This document shows positions 52,089 to 61,594 of a stretch of DNA of 64,000 bases, piece after piece. Source of the DNA: Bradyrhizobium semiaridum (GTDB lineage Bacteria > Pseudomonadota > Alphaproteobacteria > Rhizobiales > Xanthobacteraceae). The notes under the pieces are model-generated. The model was not told where the DNA came from and ran no database searches. It worked only from the letters and a program-made list of their open reading frames with translations. Numbering within the stretch: position 1 is the stretch's first letter; each line of letters opens with the position of its first letter. Position numbers and translations under genes: made by a program. The stretch is taken from the NCBI RefSeq assembly GCF_020329505.1, contig NZ_JAGKJJ010000027.1, forward strand, positions 1 to 64,000. The letters run 5' to 3'.

Positions 52089-53360
52089 TTACTCCACCGG
52101 CTCGACCGCCGCAGGCATCTTCGCAACCGACATCAACGACCGCGCCACCTGGTTCAGCAACTGATCGGCATTCTCCTCCTCTGCCAGTGACTTGGAGAGA
52201 AGGCTGACGATGGCGCTGTGGCGAAGTTGCTGGGCGAGATTGCGCGCCGTGGTGTAGCCCGCCATCTCATAGTGCTCGACACGTTGCGCGGCGCCGATCA
52301 ACGCGAGATCGGCGGCGGCATTTTCCTTCTTTCCGCCTTCGCCCATGATCTCTTCTCCTTCCTCGATCAGGCCCATCATGCCCTTGCAGGGTTTGGGCTT
52401 GGCCGACTTGCCGAGAAGCTCGAAGCACTCGTTGATGCGCTCGATCTGGGCTTCGGTCTCGGCGAGATGCTGCTCGAATAGCTCGCGCAGTTGGTCGTAG
52501 CGTGCTGCCTGCGCCATCTTCGGAAGTGCCTTCGTCAACTGCTTTTCAGCGTGGAGAATGTCACGAAGCTCGTCGATCAGGAGGTCGCCGAGGCCGGCCT
52601 CGTCCTCGGGCGGCGAACTCTCGGTGACGATGGCACTGGCAGGACCCGGCTCGCCAGCCTGGATGGCCGGGGATTCCGTGAATACCCAGTCGCCGCCCTC
52701 GTTCCACGGCCCACGGGTATCGATTTCACCATGGTCGCCCGTGCCGGTCGAATCGTTGAAGTACTGGTTGACGAGACCTGGCGTCGGCGCGATACGGCCG
52801 ATACTGAAGGGCGGCTTGCTCAGGCTTTCGAGCGCCAGCGAGAACGCCTTCATGTGGGTGATCTCACGGGTCATCAGAAACTGGAGAGCGTCCTTGGTGC
52901 CGGCATCGTCCGTGAAATTGATCAGCCGCTCATAGACGATCTTGGCGCGCGCCTCGGCGGCGATGTTGTTGCGCAGATCGACGTCCAGTTCGCCAGTGAT
53001 CTTGAGGTAATCGGCGGTCCAGGCGTTACCTTGTGAATTGAACAGGTTCACTCCGCCGCCCCCGGCGATCGCGATCAGCGGATCGGCCTCGGCGGCCTGG
53101 CGATCGAACTTCGAGGGCTTGAGATGCATGCGAGCCAGCGTGCCGACCACTTCCAGATGGCTGAGTTCCTCCGTGCCGATGTCCATGAGAAGGTCCTTGC
53201 GGTCCGGATCTTCGCAGTTCAGGCCCTGAATGGAGTATTGCATGGCCGCTGCGAGTTCGCCATTTGCGCCGCCGAATTGCTCGAGGAGCATGTTGCCAAA
53301 GCGCGGGTCTGGCTCGTCGACGCGGACGGTGAACATCAGCTTCTTGACGTGGTGATACAT
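52089..53360 (-). CDS. Manganese catalase fused to a DUF892 (YciF-like) domain
   Basis: A 423-residue protein. Residues 1-230 are a manganese catalase with the dinuclear Mn ligands at E35, E65, H68, E136 and H169 by my alignment (GELAAAMQY; TEELSHLE; AAEARAKIVYERL; TREITHMKAF); it splits hydrogen peroxide without heme. After an acidic linker (residues 230-255, SSPPEDEAGLGD), residues 257-415 are a DUF892/YciF ferritin-like domain (DELRDILHAEKQLTKALPKM; QRVEHYEMAGYTTARNLAQQ; KSLAEEENADQLLNQVA). Usually these are separate proteins. A perfect EcfG-type promoter precedes it by 39 bases, in line with oxidative and general stress. Confidence 0.88.
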   Translation of the reverse strand: MYHHVKKLMFTVRVDEPDPRFGNMLLEQFGGANGELAAAMQYSIQGLNCEDPDRKDLLMDIGTEELSHLEVVGTLARMHLKPSKFDRQAAEADPLIAIAGGGGVNLFNSQGNAWTADYLKITGELDVDLRNNIAAEARAKIVYERLINFTDDAGTKDALQFLMTREITHMKAFSLALESLSKPPFSIGRIAPTPGLVNQYFNDSTGTGDHGEIDTRGPWNEGGDWVFTESPAIQAGEPGPASAIVTESSPPEDEAGLGDLLIDELRDILHAEKQLTKALPKMAQAARYDQLRELFEQHLAETEAQIERINECFELLGKSAKPKPCKGMMGLIEEGEEIMGEGGKKENAAADLALIGAAQRVEHYEMAGYTTARNLAQQLRHSAIVSLLSKSLAEEENADQLLNQVARSLMSVAKMPAAVEPVE

Positions 53361-53398
53361 GGAGAACCTCGACTTCCTGAGCGGAGAGATCGGTCCGA

Positions 53399-53424
53399 AA
53401 CGGCGATGCCGGGTCGTTCGTTCC
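53399..53424 (-). promoter_or_regulatory. EcfG-type promoter candidate for the catalase fusion
   Basis: Minus-strand GGAAC (53424-53420), exactly 17 bases, CGTT (53402-53399), 39 bases before the ATG. The box again begins GGAACGAAC. Confidence 0.72.
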
Positions 53425-54002
53425 TATAAGACGTTGCCCGGTCAAGATGGGTGACTATCTGGCGTCGTCTCCGCTCAGCGTGGTGGCAGCCGCTTTGTGT
53501 CGACAGCGTAAAGCAGCCTAGGAAGGAGGCCGCGCCGCTTCAGAGTCTCGAGGTTGGAACTGTGCGGAGATGGTTGATCGATTGAGGACCTGGGCAGGTT
53601 GCGGGCCAGAAATCCTTTCGGCTCTTGGAACAAAATCGGCTTTGCTGATTCCTTTGCCGCCACCGAAGGATGGCGCCGGGTGCCCAATCAAACTTCGGAA
53701 ACCTGGGGGCCGGAGGCCAGATTTCGTGTTGAAGAACGTGCCGCGCGCGCTCTGTCGAACGCGAAAGGCGACGAAAGAACCTCGGTTAGATCGCAACCTG
53801 GACCTGGACTAAATGTCCGTCCGGTAGTTGCGCCTCCGGGATTTGGACGTATTCGAGCAGCATTTTTGGTGGGATGAATCGCGTGCGAATGGCGGATTTT
53901 GACCGGCCATCAAGCGGCCACATCGCGAGTTAGGCTGCCCTTCGGAAAGAAAACAGGACTCCCGCGATAGTGGGCGCGGTGTAGCGCACCGCGCTACCAA
54001 AA
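53425..54002. other. Gene-free stretch
   Basis: No gene supported on either strand. Open frames here are Arg/Pro-rich and unlike known proteins. No clear terminator or repeat was seen. Confidence 0.5.
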
Positions 54003-54446
54003 CTATGATCTTGCACGCACATTTGCCTCGCGAGTCCACCGCGAATGATTTACTGGGCGTGCTGTCGGCATCGACCGATACCGCCTCGTCGCTGCTAGCC
54101 TTCCCAACTTGCGCTGCGGCTCGTCGGAAGCGGTGCATTCAAGCTTGCTGAAATGAGGCAGCCGCATGGCCAATCCCCCGCGTGGCGGTGGATCGTTATC
54201 CTCGTCCAGTTGCTTCAATGCCGCCACGATATCGTCCAGACGGAGCCGGTGCGTGATACCCGGGACCTTGCGAAGAGCCGGGTGAGATTCGACGGCATAC
54301 ATATCCGATGCCCAAGACGACAGAATTACTCGCTTCTCGTCGGTCGACAACTTGGCATCGCGCAGGACATCGTTGGGTGAATCGTAATGAGATACCGGAT
54401 GGAAAAATGGCTCAACGTTGTTGGCAGTACGATTGGCCTGGCCCAT
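54003..54446 (-). CDS. Conserved hypothetical protein (147 aa)
   Basis: Starts MGQANRTANNVEPFFHPVSH and has a helical, charged middle (LRDAKLSTDEKRVILSSWAS; LRLDDIVAALKQLDEDNDPP). I recall the first about 100 residues as a rhizobial family of unknown function. The last about 45 residues are less regular and may come from a 3' frameshift. It lies upstream of the Hsp20 pair only by position; the strand is the same, so it may be part of the same stress region. Confidence 0.55.
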   Translation of the reverse strand: MGQANRTANNVEPFFHPVSHYDSPNDVLRDAKLSTDEKRVILSSWASDMYAVESHPALRKVPGITHRLRLDDIVAALKQLDEDNDPPPRGGLAMRLPHFSKLECTASDEPQRKLGRLAATRRYRSMPTARPVNHSRWTREANVRARS

Positions 54447-54537
54447 GTTGTGTCTCCTACTGGCTCCTTTCGTCGAGAGACGGGTTGATGTGAGACGAGG
54501 TCGGCGGCGGCGGGCTTGCGCCGCCGCCTTCTTGCTT

Positions 54538-55035
54538 TCAGTTGGTGTTGATCGCGATACGCTTGACGTTGCGGCCCGATTGCTCGGACTTCGGAAGCGT
54601 CACGGTGAGAACGCCGTTCTTGAAATCCGCATGGGCCTTGTCTTCCTCGACGCCCTCCAGCGAAATCTGGCGCTCAAACGAACCATAGTAGCGTTCGCTG
54701 ACGAATTTCGAGTCATCGCTGCGTTCGGCCTTTTTCTCGCCGCGGATCGTGAGAACGCCGTTGGCGATCTCGACCTGAACGTCCTTTTCGCTAAGACCCG
54801 GAAGTTCGGCCGAAACCGTGACCGACTTGTCGGTTTCGCTGAGTTCGAGCCGAGGCCAGGCGAATTGGCCCTCCATTAACGGATTGCCAACACGACCGGG
54901 TAGTCCGAACCCGCGAAAAACGTCGTCGAAAAGCCGGTTCATCTCACGGTGAAGCGTGAGAAACGGATCGAAAGGCTCCTGGCGGGTCGGCAACTGCTGA
55001 GCCTTCGTCCACGGAACAAGATCACGAATACCCAT
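54538..55035 (-). CDS. Small heat-shock protein (Hsp20 family)
   Basis: A 165-residue alpha-crystallin-type chaperone. The N-terminal arm (MGIRDLVPWTKAQQLPTRQE, then NRLFDDVFRGFGLP) is followed by the crystallin domain (LELSETDKSVTVSAELPGLS; NGVLTIRGEKKAERSDDSKF; FKNGVLTVTLPKS) and the IxI-type C-terminal tail (VKRIAINTN). It binds unfolding proteins without ATP. A strong AGGAGG site precedes ATG 55035. Class A-like in arm length. It follows the other Hsp20 gene by about 80 bases and may be co-transcribed with it. Confidence 0.92.
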   Translation of the reverse strand: MGIRDLVPWTKAQQLPTRQEPFDPFLTLHREMNRLFDDVFRGFGLPGRVGNPLMEGQFAWPRLELSETDKSVTVSAELPGLSEKDVQVEIANGVLTIRGEKKAERSDDSKFVSERYYGSFERQISLEGVEEDKAHADFKNGVLTVTLPKSEQSGRNVKRIAINTN

Positions 55036-55113
55036 GATATCCTCCTCGTTTCATGAAGCTGGTCGACGCGCGGACGACTGCTGTCTGCGCGACGTGAGCA
55101 GGCATCAGGCAGC

Positions 55114-55563
55114 CTAGGCTGCCTTCTGCGTGATTCGCCCGGCAGAGGCGCCACCGTCGATGGCGATGCGCCGGGGCTTCATGGCCTCGGGGATTTCGCG
55201 GACGAGCTCGATCCGAAGCAGGCCGCTGTCGAACGTCGCGGACTTCACCTGGACATAATCGGCAAGGTTGTATTGCCGCTTGAACGGACGAGCTGAAATG
55301 CCCTGGTAGAGATATTCGTGCTGGGCCTCGTCGCTCTTGCGGCCTTCAACGGTCAGCACGTTCTGTTCGGCAGTTACAGCGATCTCGTCGAGATGAAAAC
55401 CAGCCAGCGCCAGCGAGATCTGGTAACGATCTTCACCAAGCCGCTCGATATTGTAGGGCGGATAGTTGTCCTCGATCCTGTGCTGGGTTTCGTCGAGGAG
55501 ATCGAAAAGGCGGTCGAAACCGATGGTCGAACGCCACAGGGGAGCGAAGTCGTAAGTCCTCAT
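55114..55563 (-). CDS. Small heat-shock protein (IbpA/HspA type)
   Basis: A 149-residue Hsp20 of the class A rhizobial type: MRTYDFAPLWRSTIGFDRLF, then the crystallin core YQISLALAGFHLDEIAVTAE and LYQGISARPFKRQYNLADYV. The tail ends RRIAIDGG. The upstream TTG at 55569 is also in frame, but ATG 55563 is 8 bases from an AGGAGG site inside a ROSE-type thermometer, so it is the real start. Heat would melt the 5' leader and allow translation. Confidence 0.92.
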   Translation of the reverse strand: MRTYDFAPLWRSTIGFDRLFDLLDETQHRIEDNYPPYNIERLGEDRYQISLALAGFHLDEIAVTAEQNVLTVEGRKSDEAQHEYLYQGISARPFKRQYNLADYVQVKSATFDSGLLRIELVREIPEAMKPRRIAIDGGASAGRITQKAA

Positions 55564-55675
55564 AGCCAAGTCCTCCTAAGAGCAAGATGGATACGAAGGA
55601 GCGCAAGACACCAGTCCGGCGCCCTGTTCAGTCCGCCGGACCCAAAGTTGGCGCCCGGCACCGCCACTGGCGGCA
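55564..55675 (-). promoter_or_regulatory. ROSE-type RNA thermometer in the hsp20 leader
   Basis: On the minus strand UCUUGCU (55587-55581) is followed by a three-base loop and AGGAGGA (55577-55571). Pairing gives U-A, C-G, U-G, U-A, a G-G mismatch, C-G and U-A, the known ROSE arrangement that hides the ribosome site at low temperature. A GC-rich stem-loop series lies 5' of it, as in Bradyrhizobium hspA leaders. Confidence 0.72.
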
Positions 55676-55682
55676 CAAATCG

Positions 55683-55713
55683 AATTAGAAGGGTCGAATT
55701 CGATTTCAAGAGC
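55683..55713 (-). promoter_or_regulatory. Possible RpoH (sigma-32) promoter
   Basis: CTCTTGAA on the minus strand, about 14 bases, then TTCTAATT just upstream of the thermometer leader. It fits the rhizobial RpoH form loosely; spacing was counted by eye. Confidence 0.35.
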
Positions 55714-56083
55714 ATCGGCAAAAAAATTCTGGGATCGATTCCCTTAGTTAATTATCGATTTCCTCAGTTAATTTCGGGGTGCTCTCATGCGGCGAGACCC
55801 TGGAGCTAGGCTTCAGCCTCCCCGAGCATTTGCATCCGCCGGTGCCGGTCCTCGGCGGGCATGTTTGAATCGTCAAGCAATTCCTGCAATGCAAAACGAC
55901 CGGCGTTCGCTCTCAATGAGGAAGCGACGAACAGCATCATTTCGCAGGCGGTGCGAACCACCTGGATGGGGACGCCGAGTCTGTTGCGGTTTGCAAATTC
56001 AACAGAGGCACAAGAAAGCCAGTTTGCGCAACGCGGACTGCGCTAGGCTGCCCGCATTGCGTCAGCAATAGGACAGGAATCGG
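55714..56083. other. Gene-free stretch
   Basis: No gene supported. AT-rich bits near 55725-55775 (runs of A and TTAATT) may belong to upstream promoter DNA of the hsp20 gene. Otherwise no distinctive element was seen. Confidence 0.4.
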
Positions 56084-56428
56084 TCAGCTGAAGGCCGGTG
56101 AGGCCTTTGTCCGCTCCTGAGGAGCTTGCAGTATGCCCCAGGGCGTGACGCTCGGCGACATGAGCGTATCGATCCTCAGCGTCGGCGCGGGCGCGTTCCA
56201 GTTCATCCAGAGCATCGAGTCGAGATATCGGATGGGTGGCAACGGCAGCATGTCGCCGGCCCTCGCTGCGGCCGGTTGCGGCGAACTCTCAATTCCCCAG
56301 GCGGCCAGCGACGGCAGCATCAGGACCGCCGCCAGCAAGGCTGTCATTACGTTTCGGATAGCGCGGCCGGTAATGCGCTTTTTGTGCTTCTCCGCACGAG
56401 CGGAGCTAATGGTTTGATCTCTGATCAT
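56084..56428 (-). CDS. Hypothetical exported protein (114 aa)
   Basis: An AGGAGG site lies 5 bases before ATG 56428. The N-terminus is basic (SSARAEKHKKRITGRAIRN) and followed by a hydrophobic stretch (VMTALLAAVLMLPSLAAWG), so it is exported or anchored. The remainder (PPIRYLDSMLWMNWNAPAPT) has no known domain. Placed between hsp20 and groEL on the same strand, it may join the heat-shock unit. Confidence 0.55.
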   Translation of the reverse strand: MIRDQTISSARAEKHKKRITGRAIRNVMTALLAAVLMLPSLAAWGIESSPQPAAARAGDMLPLPPIRYLDSMLWMNWNAPAPTLRIDTLMSPSVTPWGILQAPQERTKASPAFS

Positions 56429-56456
56429 CTCATCCTCCTATCGTTCGAAAACTTAC

Positions 56457-56546
56457 TCATGCGATGATTGCGAAGCTCGAGGCCGGCATGATCCAGTTCA
56501 GAACAGCCTCGCTCTTGCGCAACAGAGCTTCGATCTGCGTGCTCAT
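56457..56546 (-). CDS. 29-residue peptide
   Basis: ATG-TGA frame MSTQIEALLRKSEAVLNWIM followed by PASSFAIIA. One amphipathic or membrane-associated helix is possible. The ribosome site is weak (GGGG 8 bases upstream). It is too short for recognition, and is listed because it has clean boundaries between two supported genes and a fitting composition. Confidence 0.3.
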   Translation of the reverse strand: MSTQIEALLRKSEAVLNWIMPASSFAIIA

Positions 56547-56632
56547 CGTGAATCCCCGTTTTTCGTCGTGTTCGCTGTCTCCTTTCCCCGAAGTGAGGGG
56601 AGCGCCCGGCCGACGGCCGGGCGCAAGTCTCG

Positions 56633-58258
<1,626 letters not shown>

Positions 58259-58305
58259 GTTTCAACTCTCCTTTCTCTTCGATGACTGTCAGTCTTTCAG
58301 CCGTG

Positions 58306-58620
58306 TCAGGCCGCCTTCTTCAACCTGCTGCTGTGCTCCACGATACCCAGGAGATCGCTCTCCTTCATGATGAGGAGATCTTGACCGTCGATCTTCACTT
58401 CGGTGCCCGACCACTTGCCGAACAAGACTCGGTCGCCGATCTTCACGTCGAGCGGGGCCAATTGGCCTTGCTCATTCCGCGCGCCAGGTCCCGCGGCGAT
58501 GATCTCGCCTTCCTGCGGCTTCTCCTTTGCGGTGTCGGGAATGATGATGCCGCCGGCAGTCTTCTCCTCGGCATCGATGCGGCGCACGAGCACACGGTCG
58601 TGCAATGGACGGAAATGCAT
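58306..58620 (-). CDS. groS: Co-chaperonin GroES (10 kDa)
   Basis: A 104-residue co-chaperonin capping the GroEL ring. The opening MHFRPLHDRVLVRRIDAEEK, the mobile loop (EEKTAGGIIIPDTAKEKPQE) and the closing KESDLLGIVE are characteristic. The frame extends upstream to 58692, but ATG 58620 has GAGGAGG in front and begins the family consensus. A CIRCE operator lies 117 bases upstream, so HrcA repression is expected. Confidence 0.96.
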   Translation of the reverse strand: MHFRPLHDRVLVRRIDAEEKTAGGIIIPDTAKEKPQEGEIIAAGPGARNEQGQLAPLDVKIGDRVLFGKWSGTEVKIDGQDLLIMKESDLLGIVEHSSRLKKAA

Positions 58621-58736
58621 GCACATCCTCCTCAACAGTCTAGCGATGTCATTTGACCGGAGCCGGAAACCAGCCCCCGGCGGAAAAACCACCTAGGAAC
58701 CGGAAAAATTTCGTTCAAGAGGGGCGCGCAAAAATT

Positions 58737-58763
58737 TTAGCGCTCTTGACGGGAGAGTGCCAG
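58737..58763. promoter_or_regulatory. CIRCE operator (HrcA site)
   Basis: TTAGCGCTC, nine bases, GAGTGCCAG, compared with the consensus TTAGCACTC-N9-GAGTGCTAA: three mismatches over the 18 arm bases. It lies between groES and the divergent htrA-type gene, so HrcA could affect both. Confidence 0.72.
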
Positions 58764-58843
58764 GGCAGCCCTTGAACAGCGCGCGACGGCGACCCAGTTA
58801 GGACCCACAAATCTCATAAGCGATTGTCAAAAAAGGAGAAATT

Positions 58844-59941
58844 ATGCCGTCACTGCGCTTGTCGGGCCGGCTCGGGCTGTACCTTGCCCTCGCGTGGCTG
58901 CTCTCGCTCGGGACCGCCCTCGCACAGATCCCCGATCTTGGCACCGGCCGTGTACCGAGCTTGGCGCCTCTTGTGAAAGAGGTCACTCCAGCGGTGGTCA
59001 ACATCTCGGTGCAAGGGAAAGTCCGGGAGGACAATCCGCTCTACCACGACCCCTTATTTCGGGAATTCTTCAACGTTCCGAAGCAACTTGAAAAGGAGAT
59101 CAATGCAACCGGCTCCGGCGTGATCGTAGATGCGCAAAAGGGGTACGTGCTCACTGCAAGCCACGTCGTCGCGCAAGCCTCGCTGGTCCAGATCAAAACG
59201 AAAGACGGAAGAAAGTTCGCAGCGAAACTGTTGGGGCGCGATGCTCCCACCGATGTGGCACTTCTGCAGATCAAGGATCCAATCGGCCTAAAAGCAGTCA
59301 AACTCGGTAACAGCGACGCGCTCGAGGTCGGCGACTTCGTCATAGCCATTGGCAACCCCTTCGGGCTTGGCCAAACCGTTACATCAGGTCTTGTTAGCGC
59401 TTTGGGACGCACAGGTCTCGTGAAGCAAGGCTACGAGGATTTCATTCAGACCGATGCGGCGATCAACCCTGGCAACTCGGGCGGCGGCTTGATCAATCTG
59501 AAAGGCGAATTGATCGGTATCAATACCGCAATCATTTCGCCGGCCGGCGGCAACGTCGGGATCGGTTTCGCTGTGCCCATCAATATGGCGCACAAGGTGA
59601 TGGATCAGCTGATTGCGACGGGCCGCGTCGATCGCGGCCGTATTGGTGTAGCGCTCGAGGACCTCGAGGCGCCCGCTGCTGGCCATATCGAGGGTGCGCG
59701 GATCAAGGAGGTCAGCCCTGGCTCTCCGGCCGAGCGTGCGGGCCTGCGCAGGGGCGACGTGATCCTGAAGGCTAATGGTCTTCCGATCCGGAGCGCGACA
59801 CAGATGCGCAACCTAATTGGTCTTACTCCGGTCGGCCAGCAAGTCCGTATCATCGTTGAGCGAGACCGCGCGCAGGAAGCTGTGACCGTCGAAGTCGTTC
59901 CGCTCACAGGCCAAAAATCGAAACCACGCGGGCCCAGCTAA
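58844..59941 (+). CDS. HtrA/Deg family periplasmic serine protease
   Basis: A 365-residue exported protease with a single PDZ domain. The signal LGLYLALAWLLSLGTALAQ is followed by the trypsin-like domain with the triad His (YVLTASHVVAQ), Asp (APTDVALLQ) and Ser (NPGNSGGGLINLKG). The C-terminal PDZ (residues 255-350) contains VSPGSPAERAGLRRGDVILK. One PDZ and a compact length suit a DegS- or DegQ-like member, though without a membrane anchor it is not a true DegS. An AAGGAGAAA site is directly before the ATG. It diverges from groES, sharing the CIRCE region. Confidence 0.9.
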   Translation: MPSLRLSGRLGLYLALAWLLSLGTALAQIPDLGTGRVPSLAPLVKEVTPAVVNISVQGKVREDNPLYHDPLFREFFNVPKQLEKEINATGSGVIVDAQKGYVLTASHVVAQASLVQIKTKDGRKFAAKLLGRDAPTDVALLQIKDPIGLKAVKLGNSDALEVGDFVIAIGNPFGLGQTVTSGLVSALGRTGLVKQGYEDFIQTDAAINPGNSGGGLINLKGELIGINTAIISPAGGNVGIGFAVPINMAHKVMDQLIATGRVDRGRIGVALEDLEAPAAGHIEGARIKEVSPGSPAERAGLRRGDVILKANGLPIRSATQMRNLIGLTPVGQQVRIIVERDRAQEAVTVEVVPLTGQKSKPRGPS

Positions 59942-60051
59942 TCACGAGTCAGTCGCGGGTTCGAGGGACGACGGTATTGGACCTGCAAAAGCGACAAACA
60001 GGAAAGCTGCTTGGGCACTGGCGCACCCGACGCGATACGAGCGTGTGACCT

Positions 60052-60399
60052 TTGCCTTCGGAGGGCAACGTTCGGCCGAAGCCGCGAGGCGGCCGGCGCT
60101 TTCCCGACGCCTGCGTGCCGGGCAACGGCCCGGCACAATTCATCAGCGACAGCACGGTGCCGAGCGTGTTGCGCACCGGCACCGGTGACCTCGAACTGCT
60201 GGCGGGCGGCAACTACACCCAGGACTCGCTTTACGGCGTCTACACCGCCGGCACGCAGGCCACCGCCGCGGTCGATCCGAAGTATCAGCCTTCGCAGATG
60301 CTCGGCAATGGGCGACTTGCCGAAGATCAGATGAAGCGGCTCACCGAGGAAGAGAGGAATCGATTGAACGCATTGGTCGTTCAGTCGGATTCCCGATAG
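60052..60399 (+). pseudogene. Fragment resembling a filamentous-haemagglutinin-like protein
   Basis: The frame contains SVLRTGTGDLELLAGGNYTQ and DSLYGVYTAGTQATAAVDPK, which recall the repeat region of FHA-type surface proteins (two-partner secretion). The following KRLTEEERNRLNALVV tail does not belong to it. Both ends are abrupt, so this is a leftover from a much larger gene, with no function expected. The family call is from memory only. Confidence 0.35.
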
Positions 60400-60812
60400 C
60401 GCTTCTTCTCCAGCCAGGTCTCGGGGGCGCTCAGGCATGGCATGCCGGCAAACACGGCCGGCAAGCCGTCGAGGTCGAGACGGATCGCAGCATAAGACGA
60501 TGCTGTCTGGAAGATTGCGTTATGCTGTCGAACTCGAAATTGGTGTCACACCGCAGCCGGGTCCCTCAGAACCCAGCCCGAGGGGTGCGTGCCGCCAAAA
60601 CCTCGAAAACAACCCCATGCAAAGGAGCCGGCGGCTTCGGCGTCCGACAAGCCGCTTGACATGTCGGGCAACTCAGGGGTACTCTTCCAATATTCCGAAA
60701 TAGCGGGAGAAGGAGTGCGTCACCCTCTCGGTTGCTATTCAACCTGACTTCATCACGGTTTACAGACCCTTCGGGCCATCCTGAGAGGGTGTGAAGCTTT
60801 GTCTCACTCCCC
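60400..60812. other. Gene-free degenerate stretch
   Basis: No gene supported. Short Arg/Pro-rich frames only, leading up to the inverted repeat at 60813. Confidence 0.4.
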
Positions 60813-60923
60813 CGCTGCCATCGCCCCGCTTGACCGGGCGATCCAGTATTCCAGAGGCAATCGTTATTGAACCGATAGGCCGCAGGGTACTGGATCGCCC
60901 GGTCAAGCGGGGCGATGGCAGCG
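60813..60923. repeat. Perfect 36-bp inverted repeat with a 39-base loop
   Basis: Arms 60813-60848 and 60888-60923 are exact reverse complements; CGCTGCCATCGCCCCGCTTG opens the left arm. As RNA this folds to a long GC-rich hairpin. It lies between the FHA-like fragment and the MarR gene. Bradyrhizobium genomes carry such palindromic intergenic elements, but I cannot tell whether this is one of them or a transposon remnant. Confidence 0.85.
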
Positions 60924-60970
60924 AGAAAGTTGAGCAAACCAACCCGCCACCTTGAGGATGAGACGGCTGC

Positions 60971-61594
60971 CTAGCTCGCGACGCGGACCCGTTCGCGATG
61001 CTCGTCGATTCTCAACCGATCGCTCGCCTGCTCGAAGCTCGTGCAGAGCAGTTCGATCTCTTCCGGAGAAATCGGAGCGCGGTAAAGCCGACAGGTGTAT
61101 TCCACGCCCCCGCGTCCTTTGGCCGGGCTGCGCTGGGCAAGGAACATGCAGTCCCGGCAGATGCTGGCATTGACGCGCTGATGCGTCGCGTCGAGATGAT
61201 TGAGGACTTCCCTGAATGAATCGCGCAGCCGGGCACATTCCTCCGCGCCGAGCGCGCTCACGGCGTTCAGCACGTGGTTGATAGGGTCGTGCTGCGCAAG
61301 ACATTTCTCACCCTGCGCGGTGACGCAAAGCACGACCGAGCGCTTGTCTTCATGCGACGGTTTGCGGATCAGATACGACTTGGCCTCCAGCGTCTTCACG
61401 ATCTGCGAGGCGGTGGCCCTGGTCGCGCCGATGAATCCGGCCAGCGCGGACGGCGTCCGCGAAAACCGGTTGGCGCGGCTGAGAAACCGCAGAGCCATCC
61501 ATTCCCGATCGCGCAACCCGTGTCGATTGCCCTCGAAATGCCAGGCTCTTGCTGCCTGGACCAGCAGCTCGATCGCCTCGCGTGCCATCGGCAT
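60971..61594 (-). CDS. MarR family regulator with a cysteine-rich C-terminus
   Basis: A 207-residue winged-helix regulator. LAGFIGATRATASQIVKTLE is the recognition helix and YLIRKPSHEDKRSVVLCVT the wing, as in MarR proteins. Beyond the usual length a C-terminal extension carries C146-x2-C149, C168 and C184 (SICRDCMFL; EYTCRLYR), unusual for the family and suggestive of a metal or redox centre. Its target is unknown; no gene stands close on the divergent side. Confidence 0.82.
   Translation of the reverse strand: MPMAREAIELLVQAARAWHFEGNRHGLRDREWMALRFLSRANRFSRTPSALAGFIGATRATASQIVKTLEAKSYLIRKPSHEDKRSVVLCVTAQGEKCLAQHDPINHVLNAVSALGAEECARLRDSFREVLNHLDATHQRVNASICRDCMFLAQRSPAKGRGGVEYTCRLYRAPISPEEIELLCTSFEQASDRLRIDEHRERVRVAS

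Noticed and set aside
58696..58715. GGAAC...CGTT near groES, as an EcfG promoter
   Set aside because: Spacing is only 11 bases, far from the 16-17 seen in real sites.
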